A stretch of 64,000 nucleotides of DNA from UBA935 sp031555615 (lineage in GTDB: Bacteria > Bacillota > Clostridia > Lachnospirales > Lachnospiraceae): NCBI GenBank assembly GCA_031555615.1, contig JAVBUF010000009.1, positions 1-64,000 on the forward strand, written 5' to 3'. Of the stretch, positions 33,862 to 42,505 are shown piece after piece. Each line of letters starts with the position of its first letter. The first letter of the stretch is position 1. The notes beneath the pieces were generated by a model. The model made no database searches, had not been told where the DNA came from, and worked only from the letters and a program-made list of their open reading frames with translations. The position numbers and the translations under genes were made by a program.

Positions 33862-35049
33862 TTATCCGTTAAATTTTTTCTCATAGTTTGCCACCATCTG
33901 TAAAATCTCACTGGCATATTGGGGATACTTTTCTACCAAATCCTTGATTTCTTCCTGTGCATTATGAGCCACAACTTCCTTGTTATAATCAATTCTGCGG
34001 CGCAGGGACTGTCTGCGGATAATCAGATCATGTCTGATTTCCACCATTTCTTTTTTGTCCAGTATCGCCGCTGTCTGATGCAGCCAAACCGCCGGGTCCT
34101 TCACCTGGTACCGGCGCAAAATATGCAGCAGATCCTTCTGGCAGATATCCAGTTCCCGTTCCGCCTGCCGGTAGCTGTCCCGCTGTGCTTTTTCTTCCTG
34201 ATACTTAACCCATATCTTATCTAACTCCTGGGCATTGGATACCGCATACTTCAGCTGCAGGTACTCCAGCAGATTGGTATTATTGATGTACCTGATCTTA
34301 ACCGTATTATGCAGCAAAATAATTTTATTGATGCTTTTTTCCACTCGCTTCAGTTCTTTAACAGAATCGCTGTGCTTGATGTAAATCAGGGTAATTGCCA
34401 ATGCTGCTCCGCCAATGGTCAGCAGATAGCCCAGCCTGGTGTTCATTCCAAATCCCATCTGCAGCACCAAAAGCAGTATGATACATAAAGCCGCCGCCGT
34501 AATACAAATCACAAGCATGCCCTTTAAATCTTCAATAATGCGCTGCAGCTCATGCTTTCGGAACAAATAGGCCTGCTTTTCATTATCCAGATGCCGCATA
34601 TCTGATTTGATCAGTCCCTGATAGTCTTCTGCTTCCTTTAATTTAACGTATCCTTCCTGTACCTCTTCGGCAAGTGATTCCATTTTTCGGTACTGGGCCT
34701 CACTCATTCGGTTGGTGCGTTCCAAATAACCGTTTTTTTCGCCCTCCAACTGATTGATTTTTTTTGCTGCCTCTTCCAGCACCAGCCGTTCTTCTTCAGG
34801 CAATGCTTCCACTTCTTCCATATCTTTAAGATAGGAAGTAACCATATTATACTCAAACTGCAGATTTTCCACCTCTTTGGTGGCTTCGACGATTTGCTCC
34901 AGACAATTTTTTACATAATCCTGCCGTTGTTCCTTGTCATGAATTTCTAAATCGTCCCTGTCGTATACAACTTCATTCCATTCTTCAAATTCGTATTCCG
35001 TCTCATATTCTTTTCGGATCCGCTGCCATATCTTTTTTATAAAACCCAT
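33862..35049 (-). CDS. Coiled-coil membrane protein of the DUF5716/DUF5717 cluster
   Basis: 395 residues. A charged coiled-coil (about 45-180) precedes two close membrane segments (about 182-202 and 210-226), and a second charged helical region follows (230-395). There is no signal peptide. Both termini should be cytoplasmic, with a hairpin in the membrane. No family is recognised. It is the last gene of a tight four-gene unit (gaps of 9, 16 and 14 bases) with the DUF5717, DUF5716 and helical proteins, and could anchor that complex to the membrane. The function is unknown. Confidence 0.75.
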   Translation of the reverse strand: MGFIKKIWQRIRKEYETEYEFEEWNEVVYDRDDLEIHDKEQRQDYVKNCLEQIVEATKEVENLQFEYNMVTSYLKDMEEVEALPEEERLVLEEAAKKINQLEGEKNGYLERTNRMSEAQYRKMESLAEEVQEGYVKLKEAEDYQGLIKSDMRHLDNEKQAYLFRKHELQRIIEDLKGMLVICITAAALCIILLLVLQMGFGMNTRLGYLLTIGGAALAITLIYIKHSDSVKELKRVEKSINKIILLHNTVKIRYINNTNLLEYLQLKYAVSNAQELDKIWVKYQEEKAQRDSYRQAERELDICQKDLLHILRRYQVKDPAVWLHQTAAILDKKEMVEIRHDLIIRRQSLRRRIDYNKEVVAHNAQEEIKDLVEKYPQYASEILQMVANYEKKFNG

Positions 35050-35063
35050 TGTTCTGCTCCGCT

Positions 35064-35897
35064 TTATTCCGTCACATTGTCCCTGTATTGTTGCTTGATC
35101 TCTGCTGTTAATTTATCAATCTCTTCATAATAGGAATTGACGTTTCCTTCTTCTTTATACACCTTTAATGCAAATAGCATCCGGTTTTCTCTGGTTTCTT
35201 CAAAATGACCGGCGGCCTGCTCCACCAAATGCTCCACTTCCAAAGAAAGGTTGTAGAACTGCGGCCGTTTCGCAATAAACCGAATATATTCCTCATCCGT
35301 CAGCATCTGCCGGACTGCCGCCAGATACTGGATGCCCGATTCTTCATTACCGGTAATCTCGTAAGCTTTCAGAAAGCTTTCCGCTGCCCTGTCAAATAAA
35401 AACAGTTTTGCAAAAACCACCCCCCGGTTATGATAGATGGGCCCGCTGATGACCATTTCCCCCTGGGGTATGATATCCAAAATACTGTCATATTCCTGCA
35501 AAGCCATGAAATATTTCCCATTCCTGACCAAAAAGTCGGCCCGCTTTTTTTTCTTTTCATTATCATTAAGCCCTACATTACTTTGTAAAATCTCTGCTAT
35601 CTGCTTCTGTTCATCCGGAGTACAATAATTTACATACTCTAAAATAGTCATCACAAACAGGCTGACCGAATTGGCCTTATGAAATAAATTATGTAATTTT
35701 ATTCCCAGCTCGTCAAGGGCGCATTCTGTCTCCAGCCATTCCGCCAGATTTTTATCGACAATATCCCGGTCTAAGATAAACGGATTGGTTTTAAATAAAT
35801 AGCATAGTTCTTCTACCGACCAAATGCTGATGCATAACTTTTGAAAATAATAGGGATTTTGCGCACTTCTCCCCACACATAACAATGGCTGCTTCAC
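35064..35897 (-). CDS. Helical repeat protein of the DUF5716/DUF5717 cluster
   Basis: 277 residues, soluble, almost entirely helical. The stretch at about 115-200 (F-L-V-R-N-G-K-Y-F-M-A-L-Q-E-Y-D-S-I-L, then G-P-I-Y-H-N-R-G-V-V-F-A-K-L-F-L-F-D-R-A-A-E-S-F) reads as two TPR-like helix pairs. The start M-K-Q-P-L-L-C-V-G-R-S-A-Q resembles a short beta strand entry. It has no catalytic motif and no named family that I can assign. It lies between the Hsp70-like DUF5716 gene and the membrane coiled-coil gene and probably mediates protein contacts. Confidence 0.7.
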   Translation of the reverse strand: MKQPLLCVGRSAQNPYYFQKLCISIWSVEELCYLFKTNPFILDRDIVDKNLAEWLETECALDELGIKLHNLFHKANSVSLFVMTILEYVNYCTPDEQKQIAEILQSNVGLNDNEKKKKRADFLVRNGKYFMALQEYDSILDIIPQGEMVISGPIYHNRGVVFAKLFLFDRAAESFLKAYEITGNEESGIQYLAAVRQMLTDEEYIRFIAKRPQFYNLSLEVEHLVEQAAGHFEETRENRMLFALKVYKEEGNVNSYYEEIDKLTAEIKQQYRDNVTE

Positions 35898-35913
35898 TGG
35901 TTTTCTCCTTTGC

Positions 35914-37209
35914 CTATGATACCGTAAACTCCTGTACCCATTTCTTACCGCTGGCCGGAAACAGCTCTCCGAACCCCATATCCGTTACCGTAAACTGCAC
36001 CTGTCTGGCGGAGATCATCCGAATCTGGATAAGCAGCCGGGTGGTCCGCTCCGGTCTCTCCGGCAAGCCTTCCAAAAATATGGTTTCTTCTGTAACTACG
36101 CCACCGGTCAAGGATGTCACAATAAAAGACAACTGTTTTCCTTCATTAATGATTACTTCAAATTGGCTGCGAACCTCATACCAGTTGATTCCGGCATCCA
36201 AAACCGCATAATAAGATTCCACTCCCTGCCGCAATATTTTCATACCGATATTGGCTTTCAGTTTGTCCTCTCCCAGAAAAACCTGCATTGCATTAATGTC
36301 CGTGGGATTCTGCTTTTCCAGCGCACCATAGCAGGCACCTTTGCTATACAGATTATTCCCCTGAAAGACCCGCCGTCCACGGCATAAAAACTTCAGCGAT
36401 TGATCCGCCCAATTATCCTTAAATCCATCCCCCAATAAGTAAACCGTGGTAACAATCCGGTCACGGCACATCTGCTCCGCAACTTCCAAAAAACGAAGAT
36501 CCTGTTCTCTCTTCTGTTCTTCTGACCGCTCCATTCTCGTCAGATGGGAAAATTCCTGCTTCTCCACAAACACCACTTTCGGAGTGGTTCGGTTATTGCT
36601 TTCCAAAAGATAAGCCTTCAATTTCTCATGATAATCAAAAACCAATACCTGATGAACCCACAACTCCTTTGGCTGATGAATCACATACTGATAGATACTT
36701 TCCCGGTAGCTCTGAAAGAAAACACATTCCGGTGCAATCTGCAATCCTGCGGCTACTGTGCTCAGGACCTCCACCGTCCGCATGTCCAGATTTTCCACGG
36801 TAAACATAAAGGCCCGGATATCTGCCGGCTTTACTTCCATGGATAACAGCGACAGGCTCCGCTTGACGAACAAGGTAAGTAAGGCCGCCGGGTCAAAGCT
36901 CTCGTTATCAATCTGAACCGGTTCTCCGCTTAGTGCCAATTGATAGATGTTTTCCAGCAGAATCCCATCCTCCTGACCGGCATATTTAAGCGCTTCCTTC
37001 CCATAAAACCACTGCCCCACTCCTCTTCGTTTGCAAAGAGCTGTGGGAATATTATATTGTTCCGTACCCATTACCGCCGATGCCGTCTCGGGCTCATTGC
37101 CGTTCACGCCGCAATAACTGATCTGAGAATACAAATTACCCAGATCATATCCGATAATCGCGGCACCCAAACCTTTTTTTCCAATGTTTAAAACATTATT
37201 CATAACCAT
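35914..37209 (-). CDS. DUF5716 protein, divergent Hsp70/actin-like ATPase fold
   Basis: 431 residues. Landmarks match Hsp70 in order. G-Y-D-L-G-N (20-25) stands at phosphate loop 1; Y-G-K-E-A-L-K-Y-A follows; L-L-T-L-F-V-K-R-S-L is the helix before F-M-F-T-V-E-N-L (TVPA-like); then V-L-V-F-D-Y-H-E-K-L-K-A-Y at phosphate loop 2, V-Y-L-L-G-D-G-F at the adenosine loop and S-K-G-A-C-Y-G-A near its end. A beta-rich tail (I-F-L-E-G-L-P-E-R-P, then V-Q-F-T-V-T-D-M-G-F) resembles the start of an Hsp70 substrate-binding domain. The glycine-rich D-L-G-G-G-T of loop 2 is lost, so ATP hydrolysis is doubtful. The family name is recalled; the Hsp70 reading is my inference from the sequence. Confidence 0.75.
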   Translation of the reverse strand: MVMNNVLNIGKKGLGAAIIGYDLGNLYSQISYCGVNGNEPETASAVMGTEQYNIPTALCKRRGVGQWFYGKEALKYAGQEDGILLENIYQLALSGEPVQIDNESFDPAALLTLFVKRSLSLLSMEVKPADIRAFMFTVENLDMRTVEVLSTVAAGLQIAPECVFFQSYRESIYQYVIHQPKELWVHQVLVFDYHEKLKAYLLESNNRTTPKVVFVEKQEFSHLTRMERSEEQKREQDLRFLEVAEQMCRDRIVTTVYLLGDGFKDNWADQSLKFLCRGRRVFQGNNLYSKGACYGALEKQNPTDINAMQVFLGEDKLKANIGMKILRQGVESYYAVLDAGINWYEVRSQFEVIINEGKQLSFIVTSLTGGVVTEETIFLEGLPERPERTTRLLIQIRMISARQVQFTVTDMGFGELFPASGKKWVQEFTVS

Positions 37210-37218
37210 ATGCCCCGC

Positions 37219-40200
37219 CTAGGTCTGGAGATGGAACAATTGCTCCACTACAAACTCCTGTCTGTAAAAATCATACAATAAACTGTTTACCGTTTCATAA
37301 TCCTGCAGCATCTTGGCAATTGCAATATCATTGATCTGATTAAACTTGCATTCCCGCTGCTCGCCGATAATATCGCTCTTGCTGATACTGGCACTTTCGG
37401 TAAGATGTTCCTTATCCTCTTCCTTTTCGGCTATATAATACAATAACTGCTCTCCGAAAAAGAGAACAAATTGCTTGGCACATACACCGCCGTACATATC
37501 ACGCATCTCTTCTTTTGTGTATTCGCTTTTCCCCACACCATCCCGTTCGATGAGATAATGGATGATGGCCGTGTTTCCGGATTTGGCCCGGTATTCAATA
37601 ATCGTCTTATCCAAAAACTGTTCCATAAACGGAAAAGTTTCCACATACTCTTTATAAAAAGAAAAATAAATATTTTGTTTGATAAGCTGTTTTAAAAACG
37701 GCTGCAGGATGGCCTTTACCCCTTCGTCAATTTCCCCGGAATTTTCCGCAAAATATTTTACAAAAGCCAGTTTACAGATCAGATCCAATTCTTCCCTGCG
37801 TTCTAAGGCCCGAACCATCTGATTAATCACAAAAACATCGGTCACTTTATCGTGGACAAAATAATTATAAGCACATTGTGCCAAAAAAGCTGCTTCGACC
37901 CGGTTCTTTCCGCCTCCGACCACATAATCCTTGAAGATTGCTATCTGCTCTCCCACGAAAGATCCGGAATAGAGCATTTGTATCAGCAGTCTTTCACTAA
38001 GCTCATAAGTATCCAGGGTAAAATCTTTAGCCGCCTTCCATATATTCCGCATCTGCCTGATAGTCCCTTTGTAAAACCGGTTCAGATACTGCAAAAGCCT
38101 TTCATCATACTTACCTGCGGCAAATGCCGTATAGGCCAGCACTGTCATCTTTTTATCTGCCGAGACCTTTTCTTCGGCAAGCACCGCTCTCAGTACCCTT
38201 AACATTTGTTTGGCATCCATTCCGGCGGTACCGATAATTGTCATCCATTCATAAGCTCGGGAATACATATAGCGCACAATCATCAATTTGAGGATCTCCG
38301 CATAGTTTCTGCTTGCCACCTGTGTTACCTCAATTGTATTCAGAATTTTATCCAGCTGTTCAATAAGGTCCTGCTCATATAAATATCGAATCAGTTTGAT
38401 CCTGATCTCTTTTTGATAACTGTCGGCCAAATAGTCCGTCTCCAGAACCCGTACCATAGCCTCCCGATTGGCATCCGTCACAAGAGCTATATCATCTCCC
38501 TGTTCACACATCCATAGATCAAAACCGATCAGATCCCGTACCATGGGGGCAGCCATTTTGGCCAGCTTATCCGGCCAGATCAGTTTTTCGATAGTATAAT
38601 TTTCTTCCCCTGCATAGCGGTTTCCCTCATAATCCTCCAGAAATACGTGAAAACCGTTTCCGTATAAGGGGATATAATTTTGTCTGCCTCCCACCGGATA
38701 GGTAATTTCTGTTTTACCTTTATCATAAATTACAATAATTTCCCGAATATCTTTCCGCTGCACCGTTACCTGCATCGTAAATAATGCTTCTGCCAGTCCG
38801 GCGGCATTATCAGGCGTAATCATGCCGGGTGAAATAATATTTTTATATAAATAAGCCAGCCACTTATTCATATGTCCTTTGGCCATCTGCTGAACCACAA
38901 AACGTTCAATGGATTCCTGATAGCTTTCATACAATTCCGGAAAATCTTCCCGATATTTATGAACATTGGCATATAAATAGGCATTGTATCGATAATCCAT
39001 GTCACTATTGTAGGCAAAATACATCAAAACCATTTTAGGCAGTTTTTCATCCGTTTCCAAATCTACAGACATCAGATAATATTCATATAACCGGGTCACC
39101 CGGAGTTCCCTCTCGATTCCCAGCTTGTACCATTGCAGATATTCCGTTCCCCGGCAATTTCCCTTGATCAATAATCCGCAGATAACCTTTACCACCTCGT
39201 CTGAAGGCGCAACCCTATAGCAGGCTTTCAGAATCTGGAACAGAAAACCGGAATATTCTTTGCTTTTGGAAATCAAATAGACAATCTGACTGATCAGTTC
39301 AGGCGTCAATAATTCCTTCTTGGCCGCATACAAAAGAATATGTCTTTCAAACCCTTCCATTTTCATTAACAGCGTTGGGTTTTGCTGCAGCAGATGAAGG
39401 GCCTCGATATAAATAACCGGACTGGAGCAGTTACGCTTAAACTGTTCTTCCAGGATCATCCATTTTTTAGAAGGACTTTTGTTGTAATCCTCCATCAGGT
39501 AAGTCAAAAGCCATGCAACCCGCCAATTATCACTATTTTGGGTGAAAATACGCTCTACCTGCGCCGCTACGGCATCTATGTATTCTTCTTCCCCGCTATG
39601 AAGGGTAGTCAGATACTGATAGTAACACCACAGCGCCGGTTCCCACTCTTCATTGCTTTGCAGCAGAGCATCTGCATGGTCAAGCATCCAGTTTGCTTCA
39701 TTATACCGTTCTTCGGTAATCAAAAGCTGGGCCTTAAATAATTTGGCGGAAACATCCTGATCGTTGAATGCAACCATTTTATCTACCAGCTTTGCTGTTT
39801 CCTTCCGCCATGTGGCGGCACTAATCTTTTTGGTTCGGAATGCCGCATAATATTCCATTAATTCCAAGATATGATGCTTCTGCTCCCGGCGAAGGCTTTT
39901 TCGTTTGGGCAGGCCGGTTTGCTTGGAAACCGTAATGGGAATGATCATCTCCATGTGGGCATTATATATTCTTATTTTGCCCATATTATATCCGGCATGG
40001 AGCTTTTCGGCCGAAATATAGTAAGGAAGACGATAGAAATTCCCCAAAAAATCTTCCTCTCTGATATATTCCTTATCAATCCGCAAAAAGTCCCCTTCTG
40101 CCTGGACTCTTAGCCAGGTATATCCCCATCCGTTTCGATTTATGGTCAGTGTATATTCTGTTGGTTCTTCCGGAGCATCTATGCGGATTTGTGTTTCAGA

Positions 40201-40791
40201 TACCAGATATTCGATTCTTTGCTTCTTTTTCACAACCTGCAGGAATTCTTCAACGTTTTGCTCGTTTTTTTTGTCTTTACCGCCGGAAAGTCCCCGGTAT
40301 AGGGGATAATACTGCCGGTCCGTTCCCTGAAAAACCCGGTAAAAGTCTTCACTGTAAAATAAATTTACCGCTTCCTCCCAATTGGTTTTGGCCAGGTTTG
40401 TAAAATGAAAAAGATTTTTGACCGCTCCCAGGCTGGACATGATTTCTCCTGGGACTATTACTATTTTATAAGGAATCGTGTACTCACCATGATTGGATAT
40501 GATCACAAATTCCCCTTCACGACTGCTTCCTTCTTCAATGTTTTGAGCATGAAAAGAAAAAGCTATTTCTGACACAGCCCCGGCAAATTCATCCGTAAAA
40601 CACTCCATCTCCAGACCATTGGTAAATACATACCCCTCGGTCAGTTGATTGACAGGCCCGTATATCTCAAAAGCTCCTTCATAATCCTCTCCCGCGGTTA
40701 GTTCTATTTCAATCTTAGAGCAGGAGAAGTCCAATGCTCCCGTGTCCGGCTGAAATTTCCCATCTAATATGCGGTCAATGATATCCCTCAT
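37219..40791 (-). CDS. DUF5717 family giant helical-repeat protein
   Basis: 1190 residues, no signal peptide or membrane segment. The first 130 residues or so are beta-rich (I-E-I-E-L-T-A-G-E-D-Y-E-G-A-F-E-I-Y-G) and look like an immunoglobulin-like sandwich; a second beta domain with Y-T-L-T-I-N-R-N-G-W-G-Y-T-W follows near 215-290. From about 310 onward helices repeat with TPR-like spacing (for example L-F-K-A-Q-L-L-I-T-E-E-R-Y-N-E-A-N-W-M-L-D-H-A-D). A late segment near 690-740 again has strands (Y-I-P-L-Y-G-N-G-F-H-V-F). It is the first gene of the cluster, 9 bases before DUF5716, with its own promoter. The function is unknown; a scaffold working with the Hsp70-like protein is plausible. 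Confidence 0.85.
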   Translation of the reverse strand: MRDIIDRILDGKFQPDTGALDFSCSKIEIELTAGEDYEGAFEIYGPVNQLTEGYVFTNGLEMECFTDEFAGAVSEIAFSFHAQNIEEGSSREGEFVIISNHGEYTIPYKIVIVPGEIMSSLGAVKNLFHFTNLAKTNWEEAVNLFYSEDFYRVFQGTDRQYYPLYRGLSGGKDKKNEQNVEEFLQVVKKKQRIEYLVSETQIRIDAPEEPTEYTLTINRNGWGYTWLRVQAEGDFLRIDKEYIREEDFLGNFYRLPYYISAEKLHAGYNMGKIRIYNAHMEMIIPITVSKQTGLPKRKSLRREQKHHILELMEYYAAFRTKKISAATWRKETAKLVDKMVAFNDQDVSAKLFKAQLLITEERYNEANWMLDHADALLQSNEEWEPALWCYYQYLTTLHSGEEEYIDAVAAQVERIFTQNSDNWRVAWLLTYLMEDYNKSPSKKWMILEEQFKRNCSSPVIYIEALHLLQQNPTLLMKMEGFERHILLYAAKKELLTPELISQIVYLISKSKEYSGFLFQILKACYRVAPSDEVVKVICGLLIKGNCRGTEYLQWYKLGIERELRVTRLYEYYLMSVDLETDEKLPKMVLMYFAYNSDMDYRYNAYLYANVHKYREDFPELYESYQESIERFVVQQMAKGHMNKWLAYLYKNIISPGMITPDNAAGLAEALFTMQVTVQRKDIREIIVIYDKGKTEITYPVGGRQNYIPLYGNGFHVFLEDYEGNRYAGEENYTIEKLIWPDKLAKMAAPMVRDLIGFDLWMCEQGDDIALVTDANREAMVRVLETDYLADSYQKEIRIKLIRYLYEQDLIEQLDKILNTIEVTQVASRNYAEILKLMIVRYMYSRAYEWMTIIGTAGMDAKQMLRVLRAVLAEEKVSADKKMTVLAYTAFAAGKYDERLLQYLNRFYKGTIRQMRNIWKAAKDFTLDTYELSERLLIQMLYSGSFVGEQIAIFKDYVVGGGKNRVEAAFLAQCAYNYFVHDKVTDVFVINQMVRALERREELDLICKLAFVKYFAENSGEIDEGVKAILQPFLKQLIKQNIYFSFYKEYVETFPFMEQFLDKTIIEYRAKSGNTAIIHYLIERDGVGKSEYTKEEMRDMYGGVCAKQFVLFFGEQLLYYIAEKEEDKEHLTESASISKSDIIGEQRECKFNQINDIAIAKMLQDYETVNSLLYDFYRQEFVVEQLFHLQT

Positions 40792-40836
40792 GTCATCTCA
40801 CCATCCAAAACATTTTTGTAAAATATGACTAACATA

Positions 40837-40866
40837 AGTATACCATTTTTTTCCCCTGGTGCGCAA
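40837..40866 (-). promoter_or_regulatory. Probable promoter of the DUF5717-DUF5716 operon
   Basis: TTGCGC, 18 bases, TATACT, about 45 bases before the DUF5717 ATG (GGTGAG as ribosome binding site). Confidence 0.6.
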
Positions 40867-40886
40867 GGCAGACAGATATTTTATAA

Positions 40887-41066
40887 TTACTGTTTACCGG
40901 CAGTCCAGTGAGCCGCAGCTCCTTCCCCGGTGAAAAGTGCACTTTCTTCTTTTGTCTGCCGGTAGCCCTTCACTTCTTCTCCTTCAAAAGTACTGCCCAG
41001 AGGATGTTTCATGAACATTTCCTGCATCGTCAGACCAGATCGGACGGGTTGTTCTTTATGTTTCAT
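40887..41066 (-). CDS. Small hypothetical protein
   Basis: 59 residues from the ATG at 41066 (AGAAAGG 7 bases upstream). It is hydrophilic and rich in Lys, Glu and Gly, with no recognised motif. It lies alone between the terminator of the SpoIID-like gene and the DUF5717 promoter. Coding potential rests only on the open frame and ribosome binding site. Confidence 0.4.
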   Translation of the reverse strand: MKHKEQPVRSGLTMQEMFMKHPLGSTFEGEEVKGYRQTKEESALFTGEGAAAHWTAGKQ

Positions 41067-41133
41067 AAGCATGCCTTTCTGATAATATTTTCTTATTCTG
41101 ACTATGCCCGGACTTGTCCTTCTTTATACTGGC

Positions 41134-41195
41134 AGCAATAAAAATCCCCCTGCAAACAGCCGCTGTCCGCGGAATCGTTATTACAGGAGGGTTTT
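41134..41195 (-). terminator. Terminator of the SpoIID-like gene
   Basis: Minus-strand arms AAAACCCTCCTG and CAGGGGGATTTT pair over 11 of 12 positions (one G-U), enclosing a smaller structured loop, and are followed by ATTTTTATTG. Confidence 0.7.
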
Positions 41196-41202
41196 CTTAT
41201 AG

Positions 41203-42432
41203 CTAAACTGCCAGTCGGGCAACCGCAGTATAGATGTAGGATATTTTATACCAGGTGGCATAATCCACTACTCCGGTCTGCGGTAAATCAAAGATTCTTT
41301 GAAAGGTCTTTACCGCTTCCGATGTTCGGGGCCCGTAGATACCATCCGCCACCAATGTCGGGATCAACGGATAGGATTTGGAGATACGGTTCAATTGCTG
41401 CTGGATAATTCGGACGCTTTCGCCGGTTGAGCCAATATAAAGATCATATCCCGGCCAGGAAGTCGGCACCCCGGCAACTCGTTCGGCGGTATTTATGAAC
41501 ATATCATTGCCATAATAGTTACGGATAATCTCAATTGCCGAATATCCCTGATCCCCCAGTGTCTTAGATCCCCACTGGCTCAATCCGTTACAGGTTACCC
41601 GGTCACCGTCACAGTAGGCGGTCAAAATCGGCTGCCGTACACCTGGCCTTGACAGGTAATTGGCGAATACGCTGTCTACCAGATAATCAATGTTGCTGAA
41701 AATATTTCGTCCGTAAGAAAATTTCTGATCAAAAGCTGTGGAACTGGTAATGGTAAAGTTATATCCCTGCCCTCTGTACCATTCCGTAAAAACCCGGTTC
41801 AATGTGAAAGACATTATCGCCAATATGTTCGCATAAATAGCATTCTCCGGCCAGGTTGCATAAATTTCACAGGATGCCACATTCTTTACATAATCCTGAT
41901 ACCGTACATAATAGTTATTTGCCGACGTGTCCTGTGGCGGGCCATCATGAACCACAATATATTCAGGAATTACCACTTGCGGCAGGACGATTTCCCCGCT
42001 TTCGTCCATAGGTTTGATCTCAGCTTCCGGGATCTTAGGGGGATATTCATAAAACAGAGTATGGGGCGGAACTGCCACATCCCGGCCTTCCTCATCCACT
42101 TCCAGAGGACGCATGGCGATGGGTTGAATGGCCTTCACATCCGGCAGTATCTGCGCTCCCGATATCAATACCGGTTCATAGCCGGGAGCACTGACTTCAA
42201 TATTGTATTCACTGTAAGGCTGCTCTACGGAAGGCTCCAGACTGTAATCAATGGGGGGGGCCGGTACTTCGATTGTTTCGGTCTGGCCGGAAGAATCCGT
42301 CGCAAGACTTTCCAAAGTACGATCCGGATTCCCGGTAAAGGAAATGGTGATGGTTGCATCTTCGATTGGTATTAAGCCTACTGAGGATGTGACATTGATC
42401 TGCAAGCTGCCTCTGGCATTATTTTCAGGCAT
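41203..42432 (-). CDS. SpoIID/LytB-like protein with C-terminal peptidoglycan-binding domain
   Basis: 409 residues. The N-terminal part (about 8-100) is a beta-sandwich resembling carboxypeptidase-regulatory/CNA-B-like folds (A-T-I-T-I-S-F-T-G). A Pro-rich linker follows. The middle (about 170-315) resembles the SpoIID/LytB family, with Y-V-K-N-V-A-S-C-E-I-Y-A-T-W-P-E-N-A-I-Y-A as the entry and C-D-G-D-R-V-T-C-N-G-L-S-Q-W-G-S. The end (about 325-400) is a type 1 peptidoglycan-binding domain (G-D-S-like S-T-G-E-S-V-R-I-I-Q-Q-Q-L-N, D-G-I-Y-G-P-R-T, V-K-T-F-Q-R). It has no signal peptide, which is unexpected for a wall-binding protein; export by another route or a role during sporulation is possible. 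Its ribosome binding site lies in the htpG terminator. Confidence 0.75.
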   Translation of the reverse strand: MPENNARGSLQINVTSSVGLIPIEDATITISFTGNPDRTLESLATDSSGQTETIEVPAPPIDYSLEPSVEQPYSEYNIEVSAPGYEPVLISGAQILPDVKAIQPIAMRPLEVDEEGRDVAVPPHTLFYEYPPKIPEAEIKPMDESGEIVLPQVVIPEYIVVHDGPPQDTSANNYYVRYQDYVKNVASCEIYATWPENAIYANILAIMSFTLNRVFTEWYRGQGYNFTITSSTAFDQKFSYGRNIFSNIDYLVDSVFANYLSRPGVRQPILTAYCDGDRVTCNGLSQWGSKTLGDQGYSAIEIIRNYYGNDMFINTAERVAGVPTSWPGYDLYIGSTGESVRIIQQQLNRISKSYPLIPTLVADGIYGPRTSEAVKTFQRIFDLPQTGVVDYATWYKISYIYTAVARLAV

Positions 42433-42481
42433 AAAAATACCTCTGCATAATATGTTTAACTTATATTATGCAAAGGTATTT
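42433..42481 (-). terminator. htpG terminator overlapping the next gene's ribosome binding site
   Basis: A 19-bp stem (one G-U) formed by AAATACCTTTGCATAATAT and ATATTATGCAGAGGTATTT around a 9-base loop, then TTTT. The 3' arm contains AGAGG, the ribosome binding site of the following gene, whose ATG is at the hairpin's foot. Confidence 0.88.
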
Positions 42482-42505
42482 ATTTTGATAAAGAATACGG
42501 TTAAT

